Shown here: in pieces, positions 8,264 to 16,935 of the stretch
How positions within the stretch are numbered: the stretch's first letter is position 1
How the letters are laid out: each line of letters begins with the position of its first letter
Assembly: GCF_042852765.1 (NCBI RefSeq)
Contig: NZ_AP031414.1
DNA length: 64,000 bases
Strand: one strand, 5' to 3'
DNA from: Schaedlerella glycyrrhizinilytica_A
GTDB lineage: Bacteria; Bacillota; Clostridia; Lachnospirales; Lachnospiraceae
The notes under the pieces: generated by a model
What the model was told of the DNA's origin: nothing
What the model saw: only the letters and a program-made list of their open reading frames with translations
The model's database searches: none
Made by a program: the position numbers and the translations under genes

Positions 8264-9040
8264 ATGCTTTTAGAACTACAAAGTGTACATGGAGACTATG
8301 GAAAAAAAGAAATCATAAAAGGGGTAGACTTCCATGCAGATCATGGAGATATTGTTTGCCTCGCCGGTCCGAACGGTTGCGGAAAGACAACACTGTTTCG
8401 TCTGATCCTCGGTTCTCTTCCTCTATCAGACGGACACATTTTCATTGATGGGACTGATATTCAGACTCTTTCACCAAAAGAGCGTGCAAATCTGATCGCA
8501 TACATTCCACAGTATCATACGCCGATTTTTTCCTACACCGCTCTTGAGGTCGTGATCATGGGACGGGCTTCCCATTTTTCCGCATTTAAAATGCCGAAAT
8601 CCATTGACCGTCAGGCAGCCTTCCATGCGCTGGAAAAAGTCAATGCACTGCATCTTGCCAATCGTCCCTATACTTCCTTAAGCGGAGGTCAGAGGCAGCT
8701 CATTTTGATCGCCCGGGCAATCTGCCAGTCTGCAAAAATACTGATCATGGACGAACCTGCCGCCAGTCTCGACTATGCAAACCAGCAGCGCCTGACTTAT
8801 GTAATCCGCTCTCTTGCACAAAATGGATACTGTATCATCATGTCCACTCACAGCCCGGAACATCTGGCCTCTCTCGGCAGCCTCGTATTGCTTATGAAAG
8901 ATGGAAAATCTGCTTCTTTTGGAACTTCAAGTCAGGTTATCACACCACAAAACCTGAAACAGGTATATGGAATTGATATGGATGTTCTGACTGTCACAAA
9001 CCGCCACGGCGCCAAACGTACTATCTGTCTGCCGGTATAA
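8264..9040 (+). CDS. FecE/BtuD-type ABC transporter ATPase
   Basis: The 258-residue ATPase energises the FecCD-type permease. Visible motifs are Walker A GPNGCGKTT (about residues 35-43), the signature LSGGQRQ, Walker B ILIMDEPAASLD and the switch histidine in MSTHSPEH. The gene follows the permease at a 7-base distance and is followed after 32 bases by an NTPase gene. Confidence 0.94.
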   Translation: MLLELQSVHGDYGKKEIIKGVDFHADHGDIVCLAGPNGCGKTTLFRLILGSLPLSDGHIFIDGTDIQTLSPKERANLIAYIPQYHTPIFSYTALEVVIMGRASHFSAFKMPKSIDRQAAFHALEKVNALHLANRPYTSLSGGQRQLILIARAICQSAKILIMDEPAASLDYANQQRLTYVIRSLAQNGYCIIMSTHSPEHLASLGSLVLLMKDGKSASFGTSSQVITPQNLKQVYGIDMDVLTVTNRHGAKRTICLPV

Positions 9041-9072
9041 CCGCATAGAAAAGCGAAAAAGGAGATCTGAAT

Positions 9073-9609
9073 ATGAATCAATGTTCTGTCAATCATGTAT
9101 TTCTGACCGGGAAAAAACAAATAGGGAAATCCACATTCCTGAAAAAAGTACTCGCCGTTTATCCGAAGTGTCCCGCCGGCTTTTACACCGTTCGCACCAA
9201 TGCTTTTCTGGAAACTTCCTATTCTGTCCATCTTTTTTCTGCAAAACTGCCGGAAAAACAAAGGATTCCCACAGAAGAAAATCTTCTTTTCCTATGTGGA
9301 AATCCTGCTTATGATCCAATCGAACGTTTCAATCGTCTTGGTTGTGCCGCACTTTTGCACTCCGATGCTCCATCCCTGATGATCATGGATGAACTCGGTC
9401 CCAATGAGGGAAAAGCGCTTGATTTTCAAAGAGCTGTCTTTTCTGCACTGGACGGATCTGTTCCGATCCTCGGCGTACTTCAAAAAACGGAGGCTCCTTT
9501 TTTGACAAAAATTCGCCATCATCCGCAGGTGCATGTATTTGAAATCACCGAGGAAAACCGGAATGATGAAGAACTGGTCAGACACTGTCGGAAAATTCTT
9601 AAAATATGA
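9073..9609 (+). CDS. THEP1-like nucleoside-triphosphatase
   Basis: The 178-residue protein has an N-terminal P-loop (TGKKQIGKST) and a Walker B-like MIMDELGPNE, the layout of the THEP1/NTPase family (DUF265-like). The family hydrolyses nucleoside triphosphates in vitro; its cellular role is poorly known. AAGGAG precedes the ATG and the gene sits 32 bases after the ABC ATPase on the same strand, so it is probably the last gene of the transporter operon. A direct role in iron uptake is only inferred from position. Confidence 0.8.
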   Translation: MNQCSVNHVFLTGKKQIGKSTFLKKVLAVYPKCPAGFYTVRTNAFLETSYSVHLFSAKLPEKQRIPTEENLLFLCGNPAYDPIERFNRLGCAALLHSDAPSLMIMDELGPNEGKALDFQRAVFSALDGSVPILGVLQKTEAPFLTKIRHHPQVHVFEITEENRNDEELVRHCRKILKI

Positions 9610-9758
9610 AACAACAATTCTGTGTTTCGTCTTCACTCCTCGTCAATAATATAGGAAGATACCTCTGTCACCATATCTACCTGTGAAATACAAGCTGAGT
9701 AAGATTATGTTCTTTCCGATCCCATAAAGTATCACTACTCCTGTAAATTTTTCGCTCC

Positions 9759-10169
9759 TTAAATCAATATACCTTCCAAATGATCCAGCTCATGCTGACA
9801 AATCTGTGCAGTCCAACCGTCAAGTTTCAAATTTTGTTTCTTCCAATTCATATCTAAGTATTCAACTTCTATCGTCTGATATCTTGTTGTCTTACGCACT
9901 CCCGAAAGAGATAAACATCCCTCTTCTGTTTCATAAGGCACTTCTTTTTTCAGCAATACGGGATTAAACATTACCACATCCACAAATCCCATGTTTACAA
10001 TGATGACTCGTTTTTTCACGCCGATCATATTCGCTGCCATCCCAACGCACCCTTCACGGTTTGCAGCTAACGTATCCATTAAATCTCTTCCTACTTGAAG
10101 ATCAGCTTTTGTCGCCGGCTCAGATTTTTGTCCCAGAAAAAATATATCTTTCATAATTGGTTTTACCAT
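9759..10169 (-). CDS. def: peptide deformylase
   Basis: The product removes the formyl group from the N-terminal methionine of new proteins. The 136-residue sequence has all three deformylase motifs: GCVGMAANMIG (motif 1, with Asn in place of the usual Gln), EGCLS (motif 2, metal-ligand Cys) and QHELDHLEG (motif 3, the HExxH metal site). It is short compared with housekeeping enzymes (about 150-190 residues) and belongs to the compact clostridial type. The ATG at 10169 is preferred (AGGGGATG upstream); an ATG three codons earlier is possible. This is the last recognisable host gene before the mobile elements. Confidence 0.9.
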   Translation of the reverse strand: MVKPIMKDIFFLGQKSEPATKADLQVGRDLMDTLAANREGCVGMAANMIGVKKRVIIVNMGFVDVVMFNPVLLKKEVPYETEEGCLSLSGVRKTTRYQTIEVEYLDMNWKKQNLKLDGWTAQICQHELDHLEGILI

Positions 10170-10261
10170 TTTATCCATCCCCTATTCCCAAGGTTATTTT
10201 TTACAAAAAAAGCATCCCATTATTTGCATTTCCGCAAATAATCGAACGCTTTGGGTTAACC

Positions 10262-10300
10262 GTTCCATGAGGGAATCGAACCCCCAATTGATCCTTAGGA
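10262..10300 (-). other. tRNA-like 3' half at the host/ICE1 boundary
   Basis: Read on the minus strand, this contains GGGGGTTCGATTCCCTC, a T-arm with the canonical TTCGATT loop and a five-pair stem, followed by an acceptor-like ATGGAAC. No matching 5' acceptor or anticodon stem follows to the right, so it is not a complete tRNA. It may be the 3' half of a tRNA gene split by ICE1, an att-site remnant, or a chance match. Confidence 0.35.
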
Positions 10301-10577
10301 GTATGGCTTACCACCTCATACACGGTAGCCTAACATAACTTCTGATACCGTATAACCCTTGTAAAATCAAGGTTTTTCAACGATTAGCTTGTTATATCGT
10401 GATACTCCATAACACCTTAAATTTGCTAAGATTAAACCGTCCAATTAGCAAACTCTTAGCAAGGCAAGGTCTATCGCTTTGGTTCCCCACCAACGATTAT
10501 CAACTACTTATAGGTCTATATTACTGCATAGTATGCCTTATGTCAAACCTTGAAATATAACAGAATACAGTCCCTCA
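10301..10577. other. noncoding boundary region with a minus-strand promoter
   Basis: No gene-like reading frame was found. Several dyads are visible: GTATG/CATAC near 10310, and CCTTG/CAAGG near 10360. A strong promoter at 10546..10518 points left through the region. This is probably the left end of ICE1 with its attachment site and possibly a small RNA. The exact end cannot be fixed because the equivalent end of ICE2 lies outside the window. Confidence 0.4.
10518..10546 (-). promoter_or_regulatory. consensus promoter pointing left toward the tRNA-like sequence
   Basis: On the minus strand a perfect TTGACA (10546..10541) and TAATAT (10523..10518) are 17 bases apart, with the palindrome GCATACTATGC in the spacer. 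No coding gene lies downstream for 340 bases except the 3' end of def beyond the tRNA-like stretch. Confidence 0.55.
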
Positions 10578-10613
10578 ACGCCATAGGCTCTCAACTTCCT
10601 ATGGCGTTTTTTT
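10577..10613 (+). terminator. rho-independent terminator before the first ICE1 gene
   Basis: The 11-bp hairpin arms AACGCCATAGG and CCTATGGCGTT are followed by a run of T on the plus strand, 30 bases before the next ATG. It would insulate the ICE operon from host transcription. Confidence 0.8.
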
Positions 10614-10643
10614 ATACCCATTTTTCAGAAAGGAGCCTATCCC

Positions 10644-11165
10644 ATGAATTTAACTGAAAATGAAAAGAGAATGGTTTACCAAGTAGAAAGCACCTGCCAG
10701 GCAGCCATTCTGAACGAGATCGCCATGAATAAGCGATATGCCCCAAACCCGGAAATCCGGCAGACCGCAGAAAGCCTTTTGTCAAAACTGCGTCTGCTCT
10801 CTGACAAGGAGTGTATGGCTCTGGTAAATGATGTTCAGAAGAATTACCGCCTGCCGGGGAAAGCCCGAACCATCGGGGAAATGCTTGCAGAGGCAAGGCA
10901 GAAGTCCGGGGCGGAGAAACTGGCCGGCCATGACATTATGGCTCTGGAGCGTTTTGACCCTGACACCCGCCACATGATCGTCTTCGATGTTCTCTCCCAT
11001 GAGTCCCCTATGGGATACAAAGGTGAGCGTATGCGGCTGTTCCTCACCGAGCAGGGATACCAGAAAGCCAGGGAGAACCAGGACAGGGGATTTATCAAGA
11101 TCAGAAACCACGCCAAAGTGACTGCGGGAAACCTCCGCTATGACACAAAAGACCGTGACCTCTGA
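10644..11165 (+). CDS. ICE-borne protein of unknown function
   Basis: This 173-residue hydrophilic protein has no signal peptide or membrane segment. I do not recognise a named domain. It is rich in charged residues, with a central stretch LERFDPDTRHMIVFDVLSHE and a basic C-terminus. A strong site (AAAGGAG) precedes the ATG, and it is the first gene of the ICE1 operon, followed after 162 bases by the DUF6017 gene. That position suggests a role in element maintenance or regulation. Confidence 0.6.
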   Translation: MNLTENEKRMVYQVESTCQAAILNEIAMNKRYAPNPEIRQTAESLLSKLRLLSDKECMALVNDVQKNYRLPGKARTIGEMLAEARQKSGAEKLAGHDIMALERFDPDTRHMIVFDVLSHESPMGYKGERMRLFLTEQGYQKARENQDRGFIKIRNHAKVTAGNLRYDTKDRDL

Positions 11166-11327
11166 AAAGTACCCTCTTTTGGGGCGAAAATCATCCCTTT
11201 TCCTCTCTGTATGCCTCCCGACCATAACGGACAGAGGAATTTATCCCCTTGCCCTAACGGAAACGGCACAGAGGAAAAATCATAAGAAAAACGACCTTTT
11301 TAGAAAACGGAAAGGAGGTGTCCGATT

Positions 11328-12233
11328 ATGGCAGTTTTCCGCATAGAGAAAACCCGTGACTATACCGTGATGGCAAACCACCATCTGCGGAACACGAAAC
11401 TCTCCCTCAAAGCAAAGGGGCTTCTCTCCCTCATGCTCTCCCTCCCGGAGGACTGGGACTACACCACCAAAGGGCTTGCGAAGATATGCAAGGACGGTGT
11501 GGACAGCATTTGCTCAACCGTCAATGAGCTGGAGGAACACGGCTATGTGATACGAGAGCGTATCCGAAACGCCAAAGGGCAGCTTACGGATATTCAGTAC
11601 ACCATTTTAGAGCAGCCTAAGCCGCCCCAGCCGGGACAGGGAAAACCTAAACAGGAAAATCCAGTTTTGGATAGTCCAGTCCTGGGAACTCCAAAGCAGG
11701 AAGAACCTGAACAGGGAAACCCCGCACAATTAAATACTAAGAAATCAAGTAACCAGGGATTAAATACTGATTTATCAAATACGGAGGTATCAAATCCTAT
11801 CCAATCAAATCCGTATGAGGATGAGCTGCAGGCGGCGGATGGGATGGGAACGGATACGAGGTCTTCCAGAGAGATTTATCGGGAGATCATCCTGGAAAAT
11901 ATCGAGTACCGCCATCTGGTCCAAAATAACCAGATCGACAGAGAGCGGCTTGACGAACTGGTGGAGCTGATCGTGGACACGGTCTGTTCCGCAAGAAAGA
12001 CCATCCGTATTGCCGGAGACGATTATCCGGCGGAGGTGGTAAAATCCCGCTTTATGAAACTGGACAGTTCCCATATCGAATATGTGCTTTCCAGTATGCA
12101 GGAGAATACCACCTATGTCCGCAACATCAAGAAATATCTGCTGGCAGCCCTGTATAATGCACCATCCACCATCAGCAGCTACTACACTTCCCTGGTGAAC
12201 CATGACCTGTACGGCGGAGGGGAAAGGAGGTAA
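11328..12233 (+). CDS. helix-turn-helix/DUF6017 replication-type protein
   Basis: The 301-residue protein has an N-terminal winged-helix region (residues about 1-95, including LSLKAKGLLSLMLSLP, the pattern of replication initiator-like proteins). A Pro/Gln/Glu-rich linker carries ENPVLDSPVL-type repeats (about 100-150). The C-terminal DUF6017-type domain ends in SYYTSLVNHDLYG. Such proteins open the VirD4 operon in Tn1549-like elements. AAGGAGG precedes the start. The homologue at 63357..64000 differs mainly in the linker repeats. Confidence 0.8.
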   Translation: MAVFRIEKTRDYTVMANHHLRNTKLSLKAKGLLSLMLSLPEDWDYTTKGLAKICKDGVDSICSTVNELEEHGYVIRERIRNAKGQLTDIQYTILEQPKPPQPGQGKPKQENPVLDSPVLGTPKQEEPEQGNPAQLNTKKSSNQGLNTDLSNTEVSNPIQSNPYEDELQAADGMGTDTRSSREIYREIILENIEYRHLVQNNQIDRERLDELVELIVDTVCSARKTIRIAGDDYPAEVVKSRFMKLDSSHIEYVLSSMQENTTYVRNIKKYLLAALYNAPSTISSYYTSLVNHDLYGGGERR

Positions 12234-12236
12234 CCC

Positions 12237-12713
12237 ATGCAGGAAGAAGTAACCCAGAAAACAATGGCACTTGCCATCACCACTTCCAGAATGACCGCCT
12301 CCGTCCTTGCTAAGGCCATGCGGAAGTTTTTGGAGGCGCAGAAAAACAAAAGCCACCAGCTCCCCAAAGGGAAACAGACCCTAAAGGAGCTGATGAAACA
12401 CAACACAGGAGTTTCTAACCTGGAGATCACCAACGACAACATCCGGGCATTTTCTGCCACCGCTAAGAAGTACGGCATTGATTTTGCCCTGAAAAAAGAC
12501 AGCAGCACGCAGCCGCCCCGGTACCTGGTATTCTTCAAAGGCCGGGACGCCGATGTTATGACGGCGGCTTTTAAGGAGTTTTCCGCAAAGCAGCTCTCCC
12601 AGGAGAAAAAGCCCTCCATCCGAAAACTCTTATCCAGCATGAAAGAGCTGGCACAGAAAAAGGATAAGGTTTTGGACCGCACCAAACACAAGGACAGGGG
12701 GATGGAGCTATGA
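12237..12713 (+). CDS. PcfB family conjugation protein (DUF3801)
   Basis: The 158-residue protein resembles PcfB, which in plasmid pCF10 helps bring the relaxosome to the coupling protein. The recognisable core is KYGIDFALKK followed by YLVFFKGRDADVMTAAF and a Lys-rich C-terminus. It follows DUF6017 by 3 bases after AAAGGAGG, and its stop overlaps the start of virD4 (ATGA), showing translational coupling. The paralogue in ICE2 lies at 62847..63320. Confidence 0.88.
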   Translation: MQEEVTQKTMALAITTSRMTASVLAKAMRKFLEAQKNKSHQLPKGKQTLKELMKHNTGVSNLEITNDNIRAFSATAKKYGIDFALKKDSSTQPPRYLVFFKGRDADVMTAAFKEFSAKQLSQEKKPSIRKLLSSMKELAQKKDKVLDRTKHKDRGMEL

Positions 12714-14497
12714 AACAGGTAAATGTGAAAAAGCTGCTGATCTTAAATCTCCCCTATCTGCTCTTTGTGTGGCTGTTCGATAAGGCAGCCCAGACGGTAC
12801 GGCTCTCTCCCGGAGCTGACCTCTCCGGCAAACTGCTGAACCTGGGCAGCGGATTTTCTCAGGCTATGGAGAGCATTGCTCCCAGTTTCCATCCGGCAGA
12901 CCTGCTTGTGGGGCTGATCGGTGCGGTGGTAATCCGGCTGATTATCTACACCAAAGGGAAAAACGCAAAGAAATACCGCAAAGGTATGGAGTACGGTTCT
13001 GCAAGATGGGGAACTGCCGAAGATATAAAGCCCTACATAGACCCCGTATTTGAGAATAACGTACTACTGACCCAGACGGAGCGGCTGATGATGTCGAACC
13101 GCCCAAAGAACCCAAAGTATGCCAGGAATAAAAATATCCTGGTAATCGGCGGCTCCGGCAGCGGCAAGACCAGGTTCTTTGTAAAGCCCAACCTCATGCA
13201 GCTCCATTCCTCGTATGTTGTTACGGACCCGAAAGGAACCCTCATTCTGGAAACAGGCTCTCTCCTGGTGCGGGCAGGCTACAAGGTCAAGGTGCTGAAC
13301 ACGATCAACTTTAAGAAGTCCATGCACTATAACCCATTCGCCTATCTGCGGAGTGAAAAGGATATTTTGAAACTTACCAACACCATCATAGCCAACACCA
13401 AAGGCGACGGTGAAAAATCTTCCGAGGATTTCTGGGTCAAGGCGGAACGCCTCCTGTACTGCGCCCTGATCGGCTACATCTGGTATGAGGCCCCGGAGGA
13501 AGAAAAGAACTTCATCACCCTATTGGAGATGATAAACGCAAGCGAGGCCAGGGAGGACGACGAGGAATTTCAAAGTCCTGTTGATCTGATGTTCTCCCGG
13601 CTGGAGGAAAAGGAGCCGGACCATTTCGCTGTCAAACAGTATAAGAAATACAAGCTGGCTGCAGGCAAAACGGCAAAGTCCATCCTGATTAGCTGCGGAG
13701 CCCGGCTTGCCCCATTCGATATTAAGGAACTGCGGGATTTGATGGAGTATGATGATTTGGAACTTGATACCCTGGGCGACCGAAAAACTGCTCTGTTCCT
13801 CATTATGAGCGACACGGACACCACCTTTAATTTCGTGATCGCCATGCTCCAGAGCCAGCTTTTCAATCTGCTCTGCGACAAGGCAGATGATGAATACGGC
13901 GGCAGGCTGCCGGTTCATGTACGGTGTATCCTGGATGAGTTCGCCAACATTGGACAGATACCAAACTTTGATAAACTGATCGCCACCATCCGAAGCCGGG
14001 AAATCTCGGCTTCTATTATTTTACAGTCACAGTCACAGCTAAAGACCATCTACAAGGACGCCGCAGATACCATTGTCGGCAACTGCGACACTACCTTGTT
14101 TTTGGGAGGCAAGGAGAAATCCACGCTCAAAGAGCTCTCGGAAATCCTGGGGAAAGAGACCATTGACAGTTTCAACACCTCAGAGAACCGGGGGACGCAG
14201 GTTTCCCACGGCCTCAATTATCAGAAATTAGGAAAGGAGTTGATGAGCCAGGACGAGATCGCGGTCATGGACGGAGGCAAGTGTATCCTGCAGGTGCGGG
14301 GTACTCGGCCGTTTTTATCGGACAAGTTCGATATTACAGCCCATAAGAATTACAAATACCTTGCCGACGCCGACAAGAAAAATGAGTTTGATGTGGAACG
14401 GTACATGAAACGGCGCCCTGCGGTGGTAAAGCCGGAGGAACCTTTTGAAATGTACGAACTGGAAATAGAACCTGACAGCGATAACGAAAAAAATTAG
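12710..14497 (+). CDS. VirD4-like type IV coupling protein (CD1115 family)
   Basis: The 595-residue ATPase links the DNA-relaxase complex to the transfer channel. Two N-terminal membrane segments (about 10-25 and 63-80) precede Walker A GGSGSGKT (147-154). Later motifs include HVRCILDEFANIGQIP (Walker B region) and the SREISASIILQSQSQL stretch typical of TraG/VirD4. Its start overlaps the pcfB stop. The ICE2 copy (61066..62850) is nearly the same length. It is followed by maff2, as in other Tn1549-like operons. Confidence 0.93.
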   Translation: MKQVNVKKLLILNLPYLLFVWLFDKAAQTVRLSPGADLSGKLLNLGSGFSQAMESIAPSFHPADLLVGLIGAVVIRLIIYTKGKNAKKYRKGMEYGSARWGTAEDIKPYIDPVFENNVLLTQTERLMMSNRPKNPKYARNKNILVIGGSGSGKTRFFVKPNLMQLHSSYVVTDPKGTLILETGSLLVRAGYKVKVLNTINFKKSMHYNPFAYLRSEKDILKLTNTIIANTKGDGEKSSEDFWVKAERLLYCALIGYIWYEAPEEEKNFITLLEMINASEAREDDEEFQSPVDLMFSRLEEKEPDHFAVKQYKKYKLAAGKTAKSILISCGARLAPFDIKELRDLMEYDDLELDTLGDRKTALFLIMSDTDTTFNFVIAMLQSQLFNLLCDKADDEYGGRLPVHVRCILDEFANIGQIPNFDKLIATIRSREISASIILQSQSQLKTIYKDAADTIVGNCDTTLFLGGKEKSTLKELSEILGKETIDSFNTSENRGTQVSHGLNYQKLGKELMSQDEIAVMDGGKCILQVRGTRPFLSDKFDITAHKNYKYLADADKKNEFDVERYMKRRPAVVKPEEPFEMYELEIEPDSDNEKN

Positions 14498-14510
14498 GAG
14501 GATTGAATTT

Positions 14511-14635
14511 ATGGAATTTTTCAACAGCGCAGTAGACGTATTGCAGACCCTTGTTGTGGCTCTGGGAGCCGGTCTTGGTATCTGGGGAGGTATCAACCTC
14601 ATGGAGGGATACGGAAATGATAACCCTGGGGCAAA
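14511..14635 (+). pseudogene. maff2 of ICE1, 5' part, interrupted by IME A
   Basis: The frame begins MEFFNSAVDVLQ and continues through the hydrophobic segment and the Maff2 signature LMEGYGNDNPGA. It then leaves the family sequence at GCAAA (14631..14635) and stops five codons later at 14651. Intact Maff2 proteins continue with a second half like the one at 50607..50512. The break is at the same base of the gene as in ICE2. Maff2 is a small conserved membrane protein of the transfer operon whose exact function is unknown. Confidence 0.88.
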
Positions 14636-14744
14636 TGCTCATGTACGGTAAAGTATCACAAGAAAATTATGTCGAATTGACAGCCGCCTCCGCTATACCG
14701 AATAAGGAAATAAAGAGTCCTCAAATTTTGCGCTACTAAATGAA

Positions 14745-14772
14745 GACGAGCGGAAGTAATCTCCCGCTCGTC
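14745..14772 (-). terminator. hairpin after tet(40)
   Basis: A perfect 9-bp stem GACGAGCGG/CCGCTCGTC lies 21 bases after the tet(40) stop codon. The following T content (TTCATTT on the minus strand) is modest, so it is a weak terminator candidate. Confidence 0.45.
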
Positions 14773-14793
14773 AGTAAACTTAACTATGCCATA

Positions 14794-16014
14794 TCAATCC
14801 CGCTTCTTTCCCGCCACCGGCACTAAGAACAGCGCGGGCAACAGCAGGAAAGCGGTACAGACCAGCCCCCAGGGTATGGACACCTGCTGGGCTACCAGCC
14901 CCACAATAGGCCCGCCGATGATCTGCCCGAAAGAGTCCAGCTGTCCGCTGGTGGAAAAGACTGTGGCGCGCATTTTCTCATCCACATGGTCGTTCATCCA
15001 GGCGGCCAGCACAGGCTCCTTGATGGTGCGCATAAGCCCCGCCAGCAGGAACACCAACAACATGAACCAAAAGCTCCGCCCCACCGCGAAGAGAACCAGG
15101 CACAGGATATACCCGGCGCTGGTGGACATGACCACACTGGTTCGGCTGACAGTCCCTTTTTTCTCCATGCGGGCGATGAGCAACTGAGAAGCCAGAATAC
15201 CTAAGCCGTTGCCGATAAGACTGATAACACCGAACCAAGTGACGCTGTTCAGCGGCCCGATAACGGGTATTACCGTGTCATCCAGAAAATGAGCGGTGGA
15301 GAGCCGGTCAAAGCCTTCACTGGCAAGTCCCCCGCATAGTGTGATTGCTAAGAGCGCCAGCAACACAGGTGCGCCTTTCACAAAGCCCAGGTTGAGCTTG
15401 AACAGGCAGACAAAGTCTTTAAGCAAGCCCTGCCGTTCCTCAATAGCAGGGGAGAAGTTGGTTTCTGGCATGATGCGAACCATCACCAGCCCCAACAACA
15501 AGCACAAACTGCCCCCCAAGATGACAGGCATTTGCAGGTTTATGTTTCCCAGCAGTGTGCCCAGCACCACGCCCAGAACGCCGCCGATTTGCCCCATTTG
15601 ACTGCCCCGCAGGAACACCTTGTCTATGGGTTTGTCCTCTTCCTCCGAGGCAATCCACGCCTCCAGAGCGCCGGTGATGAAGGTATCACCGCAACCCCAG
15701 ACAACCTGGGCCAGCAGAACCGGCGCGAACCACGGTAGCGCACCCTCCATCAGAAAGCCCAGGCCGTAGAGGAACATTCCAATCAGCACCGAGCGCCGAC
15801 GGCTATACAAATCCGCCACCACACCGGTGGGTATCTCGAACAGAAAGCAGGAGGTCTCCAGAACCGTCCCTACCAGGACAAGCTGGAAAGCATCCAGCTG
15901 CACCACCTCCAGGTGGTACACGATGGAAAGCACTGTGGACATAGAAACCGCCAGGGAACAGACAAATCGGAACAGCAGGTAGACAGAATATGCCTTTGAA
16001 TTTTTAGCAAACAT
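14794..16014 (-). CDS. tet(40): tetracycline efflux MFS transporter Tet(40)
   Basis: The 406-residue major facilitator protein has about 12 hydrophobic segments. The sequence agrees with Tet(40) as I remember it over almost its full length, beginning MFAKNSKAYSVYLLFRF and ending PVAGKKRD. The MFS loop 2-3 motif region is VVADLYSRRRSVLIG. It would export tetracycline from the cell. GGAGG lies 10 bases before the ATG. In known Clostridia tet(40) is often near a ribosomal-protection tet gene; here tet(W) lies 1.7 kb away on the same strand. Confidence 0.9.
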   Translation of the reverse strand: MFAKNSKAYSVYLLFRFVCSLAVSMSTVLSIVYHLEVVQLDAFQLVLVGTVLETSCFLFEIPTGVVADLYSRRRSVLIGMFLYGLGFLMEGALPWFAPVLLAQVVWGCGDTFITGALEAWIASEEEDKPIDKVFLRGSQMGQIGGVLGVVLGTLLGNINLQMPVILGGSLCLLLGLVMVRIMPETNFSPAIEERQGLLKDFVCLFKLNLGFVKGAPVLLALLAITLCGGLASEGFDRLSTAHFLDDTVIPVIGPLNSVTWFGVISLIGNGLGILASQLLIARMEKKGTVSRTSVVMSTSAGYILCLVLFAVGRSFWFMLLVFLLAGLMRTIKEPVLAAWMNDHVDEKMRATVFSTSGQLDSFGQIIGGPIVGLVAQQVSIPWGLVCTAFLLLPALFLVPVAGKKRD

Positions 16015-16401
16015 GAAGTTACATCCTCCTAGTATAATAATGGTGTAGTCAAGAACGACTACTGGTTAATAGTTACAAAGTCCAATCTAATAAATCTATA
16101 TAGATATAACGGAAGGAGGAGTTCCCCCTCCATCAGAAGTTATAGGACATATTTACCGTGTCTGAGGTTTCCTTAATGCACCAGACAAAATATAGAGGTA
16201 TAATCACTGAAGGCAGGATCATTGACGTTTCCTCCTTGGGAGCCGGCCTTCTGGCTGGCGATACCTCTTAGAAAGTCTGTCAATCCTTTCGGTGGTGATT
16301 TATGTTTTGGCTGGTTGGGAAGCCTCAGGCTATACCTGTATAAGCCGCTAGGTTGTGTATCCACCCTTTGGAATTGGATGCCTGCCGGAAAGGATATTAC
16401 T

Positions 16402-16935
16402 ATGCACTATCAAAAAGTACTCAAGATGCCTGAAAGCATCCCCTATCTCTCTGTCGGGTTTGATGTCGGCGCAGACTTCACCTGGATGTCTATCATGCTC
16501 CCCAATGGCATCCTCATCGGTAAGCCTTTTAAGATCATTCATTCTGATCCGCAGTCCCGTGAGCTTGCCATCTCAAAAATAAAGGAAGCCCAGGAGATGT
16601 ATTCTCTTGAAAGCCGCTGCTTCCTTGAATCCACCGGGATCTACCACATCCCACTCCTGTGCTTCCTTCGTGATAAGGGTTTTGACTGCGCCGTCATTAA
16701 TCCTATCATTACTAAGAATAGCACAAATATGAACGTCAGGAAACTGCATAATGATAAATTTGATTCAAAAAAAGCTGCTAAAGTCGGCCTGGATGCCTCC
16801 CTTAAGGCTTCCATTGTCCCGGATGACGCAATCATTGACCTGCGCAATCTCGTGCGTGACTACTATTATTTCAAGGACCTGCAATCCGCCATCGTATTGA
16901 AGCTTCATGCGGAACTCAACTTGAATTTATTTTAA
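16402..16935 (+). pseudogene. IS110-family transposase, 3'-truncated
   Basis: The 177-residue frame reads as the N-terminal DEDD (RuvC-like) domain of IS110-type transposases: SVGFDVGADFTWMSI near the start, then FLESTGIYHIP, and NDKFDSKKAAKVGLDAS. The C-terminal serine-containing transposase domain is missing. The frame ends exactly where the methyltransferase 3' end begins (16927). The 300 bases upstream (16100..16401) have no gene and may hold the IS left end and its noncoding guide RNA region. Confidence 0.75.

Larger units (their letters stand above)
10301..14635 (+). mobile_element. ICE1: left part of a Tn1549/CTn-type conjugative element
   Basis: Five genes in the order unnamed ORF, DUF6017, PcfB, VirD4, maff2 match the left operon of Tn1549-like elements. 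The last four are repeated with high similarity on the minus strand at 60.9-64 kb (ICE2). The segment stops inside maff2 where IME A begins. The rest of ICE1 is not in the window and is predicted to the right of base 64000. The left border is approximate. Confidence 0.75.

Noticed and set aside
10262..10340. A complete tRNA gene at the ICE1 border
   Set aside because: Only the T-arm and 3' acceptor look right; no anticodon stem or matching 5' acceptor could be formed.
14551..14739. A plus-strand frame that runs from maff2 into the left end of IME A
   Set aside because: It is out of the maff2 frame, has no family match and is broken by the element junction.
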